64,000 nucleotides of DNA from Microbispora sp. H13382 (GCF_014161445.1 NZ_JABBXA010000001.1:682001-746000); one strand, 5' to 3'; counted from the first letter of the stretch, positions 46,672 to 56,940 are shown. Made by a program: numbers and translations. The notes: a model not told the origin generated them from the letters alone.

Positions 46672-46677
46672 TAAGGT
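46672..46677 (+). promoter_or_regulatory. Candidate -10 element of the structured leader RNA
   Basis: TAAGGT fits the actinobacterial TANNNT pattern. Its last base is 7 bases before an A that begins an ATG at 46685, so transcription could start at the start codon. The -35 region (TTCGAG, 17 bases upstream) is weak. Confidence 0.35.
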
Positions 46678-46684
46678 CCTAGTT

Positions 46685-46738
46685 ATGGGTACGTACAGCT
46701 CGTTTAGGAGGCCGGCTCCGGGAGGGCCGGTCGCGTGA
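46685..46738 (+). CDS. Possible 17-residue leader peptide
   Basis: ATG to TGA, 17 codons, with one Tyr and one Phe codon (TYSSF) and a Pro/Gly-rich end. If transcription starts at 46685 the message would be leaderless. The codons from 46711 on form the 5' arm of the long stem described next. Low confidence that it is translated. Confidence 0.25.
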   Translation: MGTYSSFRRPAPGGPVA

Positions 46739-46800
46739 AGGTGAGCTAGCGACCATCCGGAGCCGGCTTGAGGCAGGGACGCCAGCGTCTCTGCCTTTTT
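46711..46800 (+). ncRNA. Structured leader or small RNA ending in an intrinsic terminator
   Basis: An outer stem GCCGGCTCCGG (46711-46721) / CCGGAGCCGGC (46757-46767) encloses an inner stem GGTCGC (46729-46734) / GCGACC (46749-46754). Right after it, a terminator hairpin GGCAGGGACG-ccag-CGTCTCTGCC (46772-46795) ends in TTTTT, the only clear T-tailed terminator in this window. It ends 46 bases before the chorismate mutase ATG. It could be an attenuator for that gene or an independent small RNA. No known RNA family was recognised. Confidence 0.65.
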
Positions 46801-46845
46801 CGTTTCGCACGTCCGGTTTTCGCACGCGGCCACGGAGGAGCCCAC

Positions 46846-47784
46846 ATGACGAAGGCAGCCCAACTCGACCGCGACGCCGTACGGATCGGTGATCTCGTGA
46901 TCGGCGACGGGCTACCCGTGGTGGTCGTCGGCGGCCAGGACGCCCGCTGGCTGCGCCTGCGCGGCGACGGTGGCCCGCCCGGCGACGGGACGGTCGCCGA
47001 GGCCAGGGCGAGCTGGGCGGGCCCGCTGCTGGTGGAGCCCGCCTCGGTCGCCGACCTGCCCACCGTGGCCCGGCACGCCGACGGAGTGGTGGTCGGGGCG
47101 GCCTGGGCGTGCGATCCCGGCCTCGTCCGCGCCGCGGCCCGGCTCGGGCTGCCCGTCGTCCTGCAGCGGGGCGTCGTGGGCGGGCGGACGGCGACGCTGG
47201 AGGAGTGGCTGACCGCGGTGGACGACTGCGCGGCCGAGGACAACGAGGCGATCGTGCTCTGCGAGAGCGGCGGGCGCGCCGAGCCGGAGGACGCCGCGCC
47301 CGACCTCGGGCTCATGCGCGCGGCGCGGGAGCGCACCGGCCGCCCCGTGCTCGCCGGGCTGGGCGGCGACGGCGCGCTGGCGGACGCGGCGGTGGCGGCG
47401 GGGGCGGACGGCCTGCTGGTCGGCCCGGGCGCGCCCGTGCGGGCTCTCGCGGCGGCGCACGAGGCGGCCACCGTCGTGGCGGCGATCCTGCGGCCGGAGG
47501 TACCCGAGACCCTCGACGCGGCCCGGGGCGCGATCGACCGCGTGGACGCGGCCCTCGCCATGCTCCTCGAACGCCGGGCCGGGCTGGCCGGGCGGATCCA
47601 GCGCCTCAAGCCCGTCGGCGGTTTCCGGGGCCGGGACATGGAGCGCGAGCGCCGCCTCGTCACGGCCATGGCCCGCCGCGCCCCCAGCCTCGGCGCCGGG
47701 CTGCTCGCCCCGATCATGAACGCCGTGATCGAGGCCGGACTGCGTCTGTCGGAGGAGACGCGGGACGGCGAGGAGCGGAGATAA
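46846..47784 (+). CDS. Chorismate mutase fused to a degenerate DAHP-synthase-like domain
   Basis: 312 residues. The C-terminal part (about 222-312) is an AroQ chorismate mutase: DAARGAIDRVDAALAMLLERRAGLAGRI by position, with the conserved Arg and Lys/Arg positions. The N-terminal part (about 1-215) follows the type I-beta DAHP synthase barrel (LPVVLQRGVVGGRTATLEEWL, IVLCESGGR). The catalytic Lys of 'LLKRG' is Gln107, the GPCS metal-Cys motif is missing, and the DPSH motif is not seen. So only the mutase is likely active and the barrel may be regulatory. RBS GGAGGAG precedes ATG. Confidence 0.82.
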   Translation: MTKAAQLDRDAVRIGDLVIGDGLPVVVVGGQDARWLRLRGDGGPPGDGTVAEARASWAGPLLVEPASVADLPTVARHADGVVVGAAWACDPGLVRAAARLGLPVVLQRGVVGGRTATLEEWLTAVDDCAAEDNEAIVLCESGGRAEPEDAAPDLGLMRAARERTGRPVLAGLGGDGALADAAVAAGADGLLVGPGAPVRALAAAHEAATVVAAILRPEVPETLDAARGAIDRVDAALAMLLERRAGLAGRIQRLKPVGGFRGRDMERERRLVTAMARRAPSLGAGLLAPIMNAVIEAGLRLSEETRDGEERR

Positions 47785-47863
47785 ACTCTGCTTCACCTGA
47801 GTCCCACTGGTTCGCGATCACGGCGTAGGCTCTGGTCCGCGGTCCGGTGACGATGGGGGTCTC

Positions 47864-50800
47864 ATGGGTGATTCGTTTGTGCATCTGCACGTCCACACCG
47901 AGTACTCGATGCTCGACGGAGCGGCGCGGCTGAAGCAGATGTTCAAACTCGTGGGCGAGCTGGAGATGCCCGCGATCGCGATCACCGACCACGGCAACAT
48001 GCACGGCGCCTACGACTTCTACAAGCAGGCGACCGCCGCCGGGGTGAAGCCCATCCTCGGCATCGAGGCGTACGTCGCGCCCGAGTCGCGCATGCACAAG
48101 AAGCCGGTGCTGTGGGGCGAGCCGCACCAGAAGAGCGACGACGTCTCGGCGGGTGGCTACTACACCCACATGACGATCTGGGCCCGGAACAAGGCCGGGC
48201 TGCAGAACCTGATGAAGCTCAGCTCGCGCGCCTACACCGAGGGCTTCGTCCGCAAGTGGGCCCGGATGGACGCCGACATCCTCGCCGAGCACGCCGAGGG
48301 CCTGATGGCCACAACCGGCTGCCCCTCCGGCGAGGTGCAGACCCGCCTGCGGCTCGGCCAGTACGACCAGGCGCTCAAGGCCGCGGCGAAGTACCAGGAG
48401 ATCTTCGGGAAGGACAACTACTTCCTGGAGATCATGGACCACGGTCTCGACATCGAGCGGCGGGTCCGCGACGGCCTCATCCGGATCAGCCGGGAGCTGG
48501 ACATTCCGCCGGTCGTCACCAACGACTCCCACTACACGTACGAGTCCGACGCGGCCGGCCACGACGCCCTCCTGTGCATCCAGACGGGCAAGCAGCTCAG
48601 TGACCCCGACCGGTTCCGGTTCGACGGCAGCGGCTACTACGTCAAGTCCGCCGACGAGATGCGGGCGGTCGACTCCTCCGACATCTGGCAGGAGGGCTGC
48701 CGCAACACGCTGCTGGTGGCCGAGAAGGTCGACCCCGAGGGCTTCTTCCCGTACCACAACCTGATGCCGACCTACCCGATCCCCGAGGGGATGTCGGAGG
48801 AGGAGTACTTCCGGCAGCAGGTCTGGGAGGGCATGAAGCGCCGCTTCCCTGGCGGCGTGGACGAGGAGCACCGCACCTGGGTCGAGAACGAGATCGGCGT
48901 CATCCTCCAGATGGGCTTCCCGAGCTACTTCCTCGTGGTCGCCGACTTCATCATGTGGGCGAAGAACAACGGCATCCGGGTCGGTCCCGGCCGTGGTTCC
49001 GCCGCCGGCTCGCTGGTCGCGTACGCGCTGGGCATCACCGACCTCGACCCGATCCCGCACGGCCTGATCTTCGAGCGGTTCCTCAACCCCGAGCGCGTCT
49101 CGATGCCCGACATCGACATCGACTTCGACGAGCGCCGGCGCGCCGACGTGATCCGCTACGTGACCGAGAAGTGGGGCGCCGACAAGGTCGCCATGATCGC
49201 CACGTTCGGCACCATCAAGGCGAAAGCGGCCGTGAAGGACGCCGGTCGCGTCCTCGGGTACCCGTACGCGCTGGGCGACCGCATCTCCAAGGCGTTCCCC
49301 CCGGCCGTGATGGGCAAGGACATCCCGCTGTCGGGCATCTTCGACGGCGACCACCCGCGCTACAACGAGGCGGGCGAGCTGCGCAAGCTGTACGAGGAGG
49401 ACGTCGACGTGAAGTCGACGATCGACCTCGGGCGCGGCCTGGAGGGCCTGATCCGGCAGACCGGTGTGCACGCCGCGGGCGTCATCATGTCGGCCGAGCC
49501 GCTGACCGACCACATCCCGATCATGCGCCGCGACTCCGACGGCGCGATCATCACGCAGTTCGACTACCCGACCTGCGAGACGCTCGGCCTGCTGAAGATG
49601 GACTTCCTGGGCCTGCGCAACCTCACGATCATCGACGACTGCCTGAAGATGATCGAGGGCAACACCGGGAACCGGATCGAGCTGCTCGACCTGCCGCTGG
49701 ACGACACCAGGACGTACGAGCTGCTGGCCAAGGGCGACACGCTCGGCATCTTCCAGCTGGACGGCGGCGGCATGCGCACGCTGCTGCGGCTGATGAAGCC
49801 CGACAACTTCGAGGACATCTCCGCGGCCCTCGCGCTCTACCGCCCCGGCCCGATGGGCGCCAACTCGCACACCAACTACGCCCTGCGCAAGAACGGCCAG
49901 CAGGAGATCACCCCGATCCACCCCGAGCTGGAGGAGCCGCTCAAGGACATCCTCAGCACGACCTACGGCCTGATCGTGTATCAGGAGCAGGTCATGGCCA
50001 TCGCGCAGAAGGTGGCCAACTACACGCTCGGCGGCGCCGACCTGCTCCGCCGCGCGATGGGCAAGAAGAAGAAGTCCGAGCTGGACAAGCAGTTCGAGTT
50101 CTTCGAGAAGGGCATGAAGGAGAACGGGTTCTCCGCAGCGGCCATCAAGGCCCTGTGGGACATCCTTCTCCCGTTCTCCGACTACGCGTTCAACAAGGCG
50201 CACACCGCCGGGTACGGCCTGGTGTCGTACTGGACCGCCTATCTCAAGGCCAACTACCCGGCCGAGTACATGGCGGCCCTGCTGACCAGCGTCAAGGACG
50301 ACAAGGACAAGTCGGCCCTCTACCTCAACGAGTGCCGCCGCATGGGCATCAAGGTGCTCCCGCCGGACGTCAACGACTCGGACTTCGACTTCACCCCGCG
50401 CGGCACCGACATCCGGTTCGGCCTGTCGGCCATCCGCAACGTCGGCGCGAACGTCGTGGACGGCGTCATCGCGGCGCGCAAGGAGAAGGGCAGGTTCACC
50501 GATTTCAAGGACTTCCTGCGCAAGGTCCCCGCGATCGTCTGCAACAAGCGGGTCATCGAGTCGCTGATCAAGTCGGGCGCGTTCGACTCGTACGGGCACG
50601 TGCGCAAGGGCCTGCTCATGGTGCACGAGCAGGCGGTGGACGCGATCATCGACATCAAGAAGAACGAGGCCATCGGCCAGGACTCGCTGTTCGGCGCGAT
50701 CGACGGCGCCGAGGACCAGACCTTCGACGTGCAGATCCCGCCGGGGGAGTGGGACAAGACGACGCTGCTGCAGTTCGAGCGGGAGATGCTCGGCCTGTAC

Positions 50801-51385
50801 GTCTCCGACCACCCGTTGTTCGGCGTGGAGCACATCCTGTCGGCGGGCGCCGACTGCTCGATCGCGGCCCTGCAGGACGACAGCCGTTCCGACGGGCAGG
50901 TCGTCACGGTCGGCGGCATCCTGTCGGGCCTGCAGCGCAAGGTGACCAAGAAGGGTGACACCTGGGTCCTCACGATGCTGGAGGACCTGGAGGGCTCGAT
51001 CGAGGTCATGATCTTCCCGTCGGCCTACCAGCTCTGCGCGACCGTGCTCGCCGAGGACGCGATCGTCTTCGTCAAGGGCAGGATCGACAAGCGGGAGGAC
51101 GTCGCGAAGATCATCGCGATGGAGGTGACCGCGCCGGACCTCACGGCCGAGTCGGGCGGACCGCTGGTGGTGAGCATGCCGATCAACCGCTGCACGCCGC
51201 CTGTCGTGGGCCGGCTCAAGGAGGTGCTCACCACCCACCCGGGGACCACGGAGGTCCACCTCCAGGTGCACAACGGGCCGCGTACGACGGTCATGCGGCT
51301 GGACGACCGGCTCCGCGTGAGTCCCTCGCCCGCCCTGATGGGCGACCTCAAGCAGCTGCTCGGCCCGGCCTGTCTGGCCGGTTGA
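47864..51385 (+). CDS. dnaE: DNA polymerase III alpha subunit
   Basis: Replicative polymerase of 1173 residues. The N-terminal PHP domain ([13 protein letters not shown]), the C-family polymerase active site ([32 protein letters not shown]), the fingers and thumb, a helix-hairpin-helix region and an OB-fold near the C-terminus are present. ATG with GGGGG upstream. The last 38 bases overlap the convergent penicillin-binding protein gene on the other strand. Confidence 0.97.
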   Translation: MGDSFVHLHVHTEYSMLDGAARLKQMFKLVGELEMPAIAITDHGNMHGAYDFYKQATAAGVKPILGIEAYVAPESRMHKKPVLWGEPHQKSDDVSAGGYYTHMTIWARNKAGLQNLMKLSSRAYTEGFVRKWARMDADILAEHAEGLMATTGCPSGEVQTRLRLGQYDQALKAAAKYQEIFGKDNYFLEIMDHGLDIERRVRDGLIRISRELDIPPVVTNDSHYTYESDAAGHDALLCIQTGKQLSDPDRFRFDGSGYYVKSADEMRAVDSSDIWQEGCRNTLLVAEKVDPEGFFPYHNLMPTYPIPEGMSEEEYFRQQVWEGMKRRFPGGVDEEHRTWVENEIGVILQMGFPSYFLVVADFIMWAKNNGIRVGPGRGSAAGSLVAYALGITDLDPIPHGLIFERFLNPERVSMPDIDIDFDERRRADVIRYVTEKWGADKVAMIATFGTIKAKAAVKDAGRVLGYPYALGDRISKAFPPAVMGKDIPLSGIFDGDHPRYNEAGELRKLYEEDVDVKSTIDLGRGLEGLIRQTGVHAAGVIMSAEPLTDHIPIMRRDSDGAIITQFDYPTCETLGLLKMDFLGLRNLTIIDDCLKMIEGNTGNRIELLDLPLDDTRTYELLAKGDTLGIFQLDGGGMRTLLRLMKPDNFEDISAALALYRPGPMGANSHTNYALRKNGQQEITPIHPELEEPLKDILSTTYGLIVYQEQVMAIAQKVANYTLGGADLLRRAMGKKKKSELDKQFEFFEKGMKENGFSAAAIKALWDILLPFSDYAFNKAHTAGYGLVSYWTAYLKANYPAEYMAALLTSVKDDKDKSALYLNECRRMGIKVLPPDVNDSDFDFTPRGTDIRFGLSAIRNVGANVVDGVIAARKEKGRFTDFKDFLRKVPAIVCNKRVIESLIKSGAFDSYGHVRKGLLMVHEQAVDAIIDIKKNEAIGQDSLFGAIDGAEDQTFDVQIPPGEWDKTTLLQFEREMLGLYVSDHPLFGVEHILSAGADCSIAALQDDSRSDGQVVTVGGILSGLQRKVTKKGDTWVLTMLEDLEGSIEVMIFPSAYQLCATVLAEDAIVFVKGRIDKREDVAKIIAMEVTAPDLTAESGGPLVVSMPINRCTPPVVGRLKEVLTTHPGTTEVHLQVHNGPRTTVMRLDDRLRVSPSPALMGDLKQLLGPACLAG

Positions 51386-53558
51386 CCGGCTGCTCGGCCT
51401 CCCGCTCCCGCTCCCGCTTCTTCTTCTCCTTCTCCTTCTTGCGCTGCTTCTCCAACGCCTCCTTCAGGCCCGGTGTGAACCCACCGCCGAACCGGGCCAT
51501 GTCCGGTGGGACGAAGCCGTACACGGGGGTGTCCCGCAGGGCGGCGCGCATCGAGTCCACCCAGATCGGGCCGGGCAGCGAGGCGCCCTGCACCGCGCCG
51601 TAGTAGCGGCCGCCGATGGTGACGCCGGTGAGCGGATAGCGGTAGGAGCCGCGGATGTCGCCCACGCTGACGGCGGCCGCGAGGCCCGGCGTGTACCCGG
51701 CGAACCAGGCCGAGGTGTAGCCGTTGTTGGTGCCCGTCTTGCCCGCGGCGGGCCGCCCGATGGACTGGCCGCGCATCGTGCCCTTGGAGAAGACCCCCGT
51801 GAGCACGTGGCTCACCGCGTCGGCGACCTCGGGCTCGAGCGCGCTCACGCACGCCGGCGGGATGTCGGTGCGGGTGCCGTCGCGCTCCACCACGGCGGTG
51901 ATGGCCAGCGGCCGGCAGTAACGGCCGCGGGCGGCCAGCGCCGCGTACGCCGCCGCCACGGTGGTGGGGTCCATCTCGTTGGCCCCCAGCGTGAACGTCG
52001 GCACCTCGTGCAGCGGCGCGCCGTCCGCCCGCCTGATGCCCAGTGACCTGGCCGTCCGCACCACGTCGCACAGGCCGACCTCGCGCTCCAGCCGCATGTA
52101 GAAGATGTTCACCGACTGCCAGGTGCCCATCTCCAGGCTGTACGGCCCGCCGCCGCCCTCGCCGCCCGCGTTGTGGATGACCGTTTTCGGGTCGTTGACG
52201 GTCCTGCCCGAGCAGTCGCGGTAGCCGTACGACGGGACGTACGCGCCGGGGATCGTGAAGCCGTCGCCGAACCGCATCCCCTGCTTGAGCGCGGTGGCCA
52301 GCGTGAACACCTTGAACGTGGAGCCCGCCTGCAGGCCGAGCCCGCCGCCGTGCGCGGTGTCGGCCGCCAGATTGTAGGTGGTGGCGGGCCCGAGGTCGCG
52401 GTCGTGCGGGTTGCGTCCGTACCGCTTGCTCACCGCCATCGCGCGGATGTGCCCGGTGCCCGGCTCGATCATGGTTTCCGACGCCACCTGGTTGTCGCGC
52501 GGCCTGACCCGCACGGCGATGGCACGTGCCGCGGCCCGCTGCGCGACCGGGTCGATGGTCGTCCAGATGGTCAGCCCGCCCCGCTGCAGGCGCCGCTCCC
52601 GGTCGGCCCTGGTGTATCCGAACGCGGGGTTGCCGAGCACCTCGCGTTCCACGTACACGCAGAAGAAGGGGTAGGCGCTGCCGGCGCAGCCGCCGGGCTC
52701 GGGCCGCAGGCGCAGCCCCAGCGGCTCGGCCGCGGCGGCGCGCGCCACGTTCCCGTCGATCATCCTCAGCTCGGCCATCCGGCCGAGAACCAGGTCGCGC
52801 CGGGCCCGCAGCCGGTCCCTGTGCTCGTCGCCCAAAGAGGGATCGGTGTCGTACGGCGTGCGCACGGCGCCGGCGAGCGTCGCGGCCTGCGTGAGCGTCA
52901 GGTCGGCGGCGTCGACGCCGAAGAACCGCTTGGCCGCGGCCTGCACGCCGAACGCCCCCGCGCCGAAGTAGGCGATGTTGAGGTAACGCTCGAGGATCTG
53001 GTCCTTGGTGTATTTGCGCTCCAGCGCCAGTGCGTACCGCAGCTCGTCGAGTTTGCGGCGGAACGAGCGCACGAGGGCCTGCGCCCGCTCGTCCTCCGAC
53101 TCGGCCTGGTTCAGCATGATGTTCTTGACGAGCTGCTGGCTGATGGACGAGCCGCCCTGCCGGATCCCGCCGGCCCGGGTGTTGGTGACGAATGCACGCA
53201 GCGTGCCCTTGAGGTCGAGACCGCCGTGCTCGTAGAACCGGGCGTCCTCGATGGCCACGATGGCCTGGCGCATGACCGGGGCGACCGCGCTCAGCGGCAC
53301 CGACTGCCGGTTCTGGTAGTAGAACTGCGCGATCTGACGTCCGTTGCGGTCGAGCAGCCGTGTCACCTCGGGCAGCGGCTCCTCACGCAGCGGCGAGGGC
53401 AGGTAGGTGAGGGTGGACGCGGCGCTCCTGGCCGCCAGGCCGGCTCCGCCCACGAAGGGCATCACCAGCCCGGCGACCAGGGTGCCCCCGGCTGTGCCGC
53501 ACAGGCCCAGCGCGAGGACGGCGCGCCCGAAAGCGACGCCGAGAAGACGAGAGGTCAC
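51348..53558 (-). CDS. Class A penicillin-binding protein (glycosyltransferase/transpeptidase)
   Basis: 736 residues. A short N-terminus and one membrane helix (about 10-35) are followed by the GT51 glycosyltransferase ([40 protein letters not shown]-like). The transpeptidase has SxxK in GSTFKV, SVN and KTGT. The C-terminus is a highly charged [16 protein letters not shown] tail, cytoplasm-like in composition but predicted outside. Starts with GTG 53558. It lies directly downstream of murA, 52 bases apart, probably co-transcribed. Confidence 0.94.
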   Translation of the reverse strand: MTSRLLGVAFGRAVLALGLCGTAGGTLVAGLVMPFVGGAGLAARSAASTLTYLPSPLREEPLPEVTRLLDRNGRQIAQFYYQNRQSVPLSAVAPVMRQAIVAIEDARFYEHGGLDLKGTLRAFVTNTRAGGIRQGGSSISQQLVKNIMLNQAESEDERAQALVRSFRRKLDELRYALALERKYTKDQILERYLNIAYFGAGAFGVQAAAKRFFGVDAADLTLTQAATLAGAVRTPYDTDPSLGDEHRDRLRARRDLVLGRMAELRMIDGNVARAAAAEPLGLRLRPEPGGCAGSAYPFFCVYVEREVLGNPAFGYTRADRERRLQRGGLTIWTTIDPVAQRAAARAIAVRVRPRDNQVASETMIEPGTGHIRAMAVSKRYGRNPHDRDLGPATTYNLAADTAHGGGLGLQAGSTFKVFTLATALKQGMRFGDGFTIPGAYVPSYGYRDCSGRTVNDPKTVIHNAGGEGGGGPYSLEMGTWQSVNIFYMRLEREVGLCDVVRTARSLGIRRADGAPLHEVPTFTLGANEMDPTTVAAAYAALAARGRYCRPLAITAVVERDGTRTDIPPACVSALEPEVADAVSHVLTGVFSKGTMRGQSIGRPAAGKTGTNNGYTSAWFAGYTPGLAAAVSVGDIRGSYRYPLTGVTIGGRYYGAVQGASLPGPIWVDSMRAALRDTPVYGFVPPDMARFGGGFTPGLKEALEKQRKKEKEKKKREREREAEQPVNRPDRPGRAAA

Positions 53559-53601
53559 GGGATATCAGTGCGACCTCTGGCGTTTGTCCAAACCCGGGAG
53601 C

Positions 53602-53615
53602 CGTAAAGCTTTACG
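53602..53615. repeat. 14-base perfect palindrome overlapping the murA stop
   Basis: CGTAAAGCTTTACG covers the TAA stop of murA and lies 43 bases before the class A PBP start. AT-rich centre in GC-rich DNA. It might be an operator for the PBP gene; no further support. Confidence 0.35.
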
Positions 53616-54915
53616 TGATCCTGTTGATCTTCAATCCGAGGGAGGTGAACTGTTCGAACGGTCTGTGGTAGCCGCGTTCGATGTGGTTGACGCCCCGCAG
53701 GGTCGAGGTGCCCTCGGCCACGGCGGCGGCCAGCACCGCGGAGAACCCGGCGCGGATGTCGGGGAGCGTGACGTCGGCCCCGCGCAGGTTGGAGACTCCG
53801 CGAACGACCGCCGAGTGCTTGGCGTTGGTGTCGTGATAGCGGCACGCCGGGCCGCCCAGGCACTGGGCGAACACCTCGATCTCGCACCCCATCTTCTGCA
53901 GCGCGGGCACGTACACGAGCCGGTTCTCGAACACCGTCTCGTGCAGCACCGACATGCCCTCGGCGCGGGTGAACAGCACCATCAGCGGCGTCTGCCAGTC
54001 CGTCATGAAACCGGGGTGGGTGTCGGTCTGCACCGCCGCCGCGCGCAGGCCGTCCGGGGCCGAGGCGCACAGCCACTCGTCGGTGATCTCGAACCGCGCG
54101 CCCATCCGCGCCAGCGTGGTGATGGCGGTGACGAGCCGGTCCTGGTGGCAGCCGTGCACGCGCACCTCGCCGCCCGTCACCAGGCCCGCCACGAGGTACG
54201 AGAACGCCTCGATGCGGTCGCCGGCCAGCCAGGTGGAGGCGCCGTGCAGCTTCTCGACGCCCTCGATGACGATGCGCCGGTCCGGGCTCAGCTCGATCAT
54301 CGCGCCCATGCGCTGGAGGAACAGTGCCAGCTCCACCACCTCGGGCTCCATCGCCGCGCCCTTGATGACGGTCTTGCCCTCCGCGAGCACCGCCGTCATG
54401 AGGATCGTCTCGGTGGCGCCCACGCTGGGATAGGGGAGCGTGATGCGGTTGCCGCGCAGCCGGCTCGCCTTGGCGGTGATGCCGTTGTCGCCGACCTCGA
54501 TCTCCGCGCCCATCGACCGCAGCGCCTCGACGTGGAAGTTGACCGGCCGCCTGCCGATGGGGTCGCCGCCGACGAGGGGGACGAACGCCTCGCCCGCCAG
54601 GTGCAGCAGCGGGCCGAGCATCAGGATCGGGATGCGGTTGAGACCGGTGTACTCCTCCGGCACGCGCGGCCGGATCTCACTGCCCCGTTCGATGGCGATC
54701 TCACCAGGGGTGATCTCCACATGGATGCCGAGGGCTTCGAGCATGGCGGCGGTCAGCCCCACCTCGCCGACCTCGGGGGCGTTGTGCAGAATGCTCGGAC
54801 CTGTCCCGAGCATCGCCGCCACCATGTGCTTGGAAACCGCGTTCTTCGATCCCCGGACCTCCACGTCTCCCCGCAACGGGCCGGACGGGTCGATCTGCCA
54901 TACCTCTTCGCTCAC
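53611..54915 (-). CDS. murA: UDP-GlcNAc 1-carboxyvinyltransferase (MurA) with Asp at the catalytic Cys position
   Basis: First committed step of peptidoglycan synthesis. 434 residues. The N-terminal GSKNAVSKH holds K24-N25. The loop that usually reads GGCxIGxRP reads GGDPIGRRPV, giving Asp118, as in Mycobacterium and Chlamydia MurA, which are naturally fosfomycin resistant. Other family segments are GATETILMTAVLAEG and DRIEAFSYLVAG. GTG 54915 was chosen for AAGGAGG upstream. Streptomyces carries two MurA paralogues; this may be the second. Confidence 0.9.
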   Translation of the reverse strand: MSEEVWQIDPSGPLRGDVEVRGSKNAVSKHMVAAMLGTGPSILHNAPEVGEVGLTAAMLEALGIHVEITPGEIAIERGSEIRPRVPEEYTGLNRIPILMLGPLLHLAGEAFVPLVGGDPIGRRPVNFHVEALRSMGAEIEVGDNGITAKASRLRGNRITLPYPSVGATETILMTAVLAEGKTVIKGAAMEPEVVELALFLQRMGAMIELSPDRRIVIEGVEKLHGASTWLAGDRIEAFSYLVAGLVTGGEVRVHGCHQDRLVTAITTLARMGARFEITDEWLCASAPDGLRAAAVQTDTHPGFMTDWQTPLMVLFTRAEGMSVLHETVFENRLVYVPALQKMGCEIEVFAQCLGGPACRYHDTNAKHSAVVRGVSNLRGADVTLPDIRAGFSAVLAAAVAEGTSTLRGVNHIERGYHRPFEQFTSLGLKINRIT

Positions 54916-55016
54916 TCGGCCTCCTTGGCCCACACCGATGCCGCGCGTCCCCTGCACCCGGCTTCAGCAAGAGTAACGGGATCGGACCCGATTACCATGT
55001 GGGTACTATCGGGACG

Positions 55017-55502
55017 GTGCGGCATCTGAGGGGCAATCTGGCGACGACCGTCGTGACCGTCCTCGTGCTCGCCGTCCTCGGCGCGGTCGCCGGATACGTG
55101 TGGTCGGCGCTGGCCCCCGCCACGCGGTACGTGCTGGTCGACGGCACGCCGCACCTGGCCGACCCGGAGACGCAGTCCCTCATCGAGGCCGACGGCTGGT
55201 TCGCCGCCGTCACCGGCGCGTTCGGCCTGGTCTGCGCGGTCGCGGGGTATGTGCTGTCGCGCGACAGGCCGGTCGGGGTCCTCGTGGGGCTCGCGGCCGG
55301 CGGGCTGCTCGCCGGGTATGTCGCGATGCTGGTCGGCGGCACGGCCAAGGGCGTGGTCCAGGCGGCGGGACCGGGCGGCTACACCACCACGACCTCACTC
55401 GACCTGACCGCGCACGGAGTGCTGTTCGCCTGGCCGCTCGTCGCCACCGCGGTCTTCTGGGTCGTCGAGTTCGCCGTGACCTACAACCAGCGCGCCCGTT
55501 AG
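55017..55502 (+). CDS. Membrane protein of unknown function (DUF2567-like)
   Basis: 161 residues with four hydrophobic segments (about 8-28, 59-77, 84-108 and 131-150) and an extracellular loop between the first two (TRYVLVDGTPHLADPETQ). It resembles actinobacterial membrane proteins annotated DUF2567, but this is recall, not a search. A -10-like TACTAT (55004-55009) ends 7 bases before GTG 55017, so the message may be leaderless. GTG 54999 is an alternative start. Confidence 0.75.
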   Translation: MRHLRGNLATTVVTVLVLAVLGAVAGYVWSALAPATRYVLVDGTPHLADPETQSLIEADGWFAAVTGAFGLVCAVAGYVLSRDRPVGVLVGLAAGGLLAGYVAMLVGGTAKGVVQAAGPGGYTTTTSLDLTAHGVLFAWPLVATAVFWVVEFAVTYNQRAR

Positions 55503-55536
55503 ACCCTGTCGCTAGGCCCCGTCGCTAGGCCCCGTC
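55498..55536. repeat. Three tandem 13-base units at the ends of two convergent genes
   Basis: GTTAGACCCTGTC, then two exact copies of GCTAGGCCCCGTC. The first unit includes the TAG stop of the + gene and the last includes the TAG stop of the - strand amidase. The layout suggests local duplication that replaced the terminator region. Confidence 0.8.
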
Positions 55537-56940
55537 GAGGCCCGGCACGGTCCGCCAGAGGCCGGTCGCCTGCTCGAAGGCGTGCCCGAGACGCAGGACC
55601 TCCATGTCGGCCCACGGCCTGCCCACGATCTGCAGGCCGACCGGAAGGCCCTCGGGCGTGAACCCGCACGGCACCGACATCGCGGGCGCGTGCAGCACGC
55701 TGACCCAGTAGCACGAGCGCATCCACGCCAGGTAGTCGGGCATCTCCACCCCGGCCACCTCCGTGACGTACGGCTGCTCGACCGGGAACGGCGGCACCTG
55801 GCTGACGGGCGCCACGAGGAAGTCGTACCGCCCGAAGAACTTCCGCACGCGGTGGAACAGCCCGGTGCGCAGCCGCTCGGCCCGGGCGAGGTCGGCGCCG
55901 GTGACCTTCCGCCCCTGCTCCACGTTCCAGGCCACGTTGGGGCCCACCTCGGGGAGGTCGCCGAAACTGAGCGCGTAGTACCACGACCGGTAGACGCGGA
56001 ACGCCTCCTCGGCGTCGGACAGGTCCAGGTCCACCTGCTCGACCTTGGCGCCCAGCGCGGCCAGCGTCTCGGCCGCCCGCGCCGTCGCCGCGGCCGTCCG
56101 CGGATCGACCGGGAGGCCGCCCAGATCGGGGCTGAAGGCGACGCGGACGCCGGCGAGGTCCATGTTGGCGAGGTGCAGGTCCAGCGGCGCCGCGAACGTC
56201 TCACCGTCCTCGCGGATCGAGAACGGTGAGACCGGGTCGAACCCGGCGATGGCCGACATGAACAGCGCCAGGTCGGCGGCAGTGCGGGCCATCGGGCCCG
56301 GCACGCTGAGCGTGAACCAGGCCGCCGTCGCCGACTTCGCCGGCACCCGCCCCGGGGTGGGCCGAAGGCCCGCCACATTGCAGAACGACGCGGGATTGCG
56401 CAGCGACCCGCCCATGTCGGAGCCGTCTGCGAGCGGCACCATCCGGCACGCCAGCGCCGCCGCGGCGCCGCCGCTGCTGCCGCCCGCGCTCTTCGACAGG
56501 TCGTAGGGGTTGCGCGTCGCCCCGAACACCTCGTTGACCGTGTGCGAGCCGGTGCCGAACTCCGGGGTGTTCGTCTTGCCGAGCGCGATACCGCCCGCCT
56601 CGCGGATGCGCCGCACCAGCGGGTCGTCCTCGGTGGGCACGTGGTTCGCGAAGGCCGGCGAGCCGTACGTGGTCCGCACGCCCGCGGTGTCGGCGAGGTC
56701 CTTGTGCGCGACCGGGATGCCGTGCAGCGGGCCGCGCACGTGCCCGCGCCGCAGGTCATCGTCGGCGCGCGCGGCCTGGTCGAGCGCCCGCTCGGCGGTC
56801 AGCGTCACGACGGCGTTGACCCGCGGGTTCGTCTCGTCGATGCGCCGCAGGCATGCCTCGGTCAGTTCGACCGCGCTCACCTCGCGGGCCCGAAGCAGCG
56901 CGGCCATCTCGGTTGCGGTGAGGTCGGCCAGCTCGTTCAT
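55525..56940 (-). CDS. Amidase-signature family hydrolase
   Basis: 471 residues. The Ser-cisSer-Lys triad is visible: Lys in PVAHKDLADT, cis-Ser in SAGGSSGGAAAA and nucleophile Ser in GSDMGGSLRNPA. No signal peptide, so cytoplasmic. The family hydrolyses small amides; this one is not GatA, as it lacks its partners and carries another C-terminus. ATG with GGGGGAGAT upstream. A possible functional link to the nitrile-hydratase-like operon (amide product) is only speculative given the 35-kb distance. Confidence 0.9.
   Translation of the reverse strand: MNELADLTATEMAALLRAREVSAVELTEACLRRIDETNPRVNAVVTLTAERALDQAARADDDLRRGHVRGPLHGIPVAHKDLADTAGVRTTYGSPAFANHVPTEDDPLVRRIREAGGIALGKTNTPEFGTGSHTVNEVFGATRNPYDLSKSAGGSSGGAAAALACRMVPLADGSDMGGSLRNPASFCNVAGLRPTPGRVPAKSATAAWFTLSVPGPMARTAADLALFMSAIAGFDPVSPFSIREDGETFAAPLDLHLANMDLAGVRVAFSPDLGGLPVDPRTAAATARAAETLAALGAKVEQVDLDLSDAEEAFRVYRSWYYALSFGDLPEVGPNVAWNVEQGRKVTGADLARAERLRTGLFHRVRKFFGRYDFLVAPVSQVPPFPVEQPYVTEVAGVEMPDYLAWMRSCYWVSVLHAPAMSVPCGFTPEGLPVGLQIVGRPWADMEVLRLGHAFEQATGLWRTVPGLDGA

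Noticed and set aside
46711-46800. 4.5S/SRP RNA, T-box or known riboswitch identity for the structured RNA
   Set aside because: The SRP GGAAG/GCAGC loop motif, T-box TGGNACCGCG and known aptamer cores were not found.
47714-51271. 1185-codon open frame antisense to dnaE
   Set aside because: Explained by dnaE codon use; no motifs.
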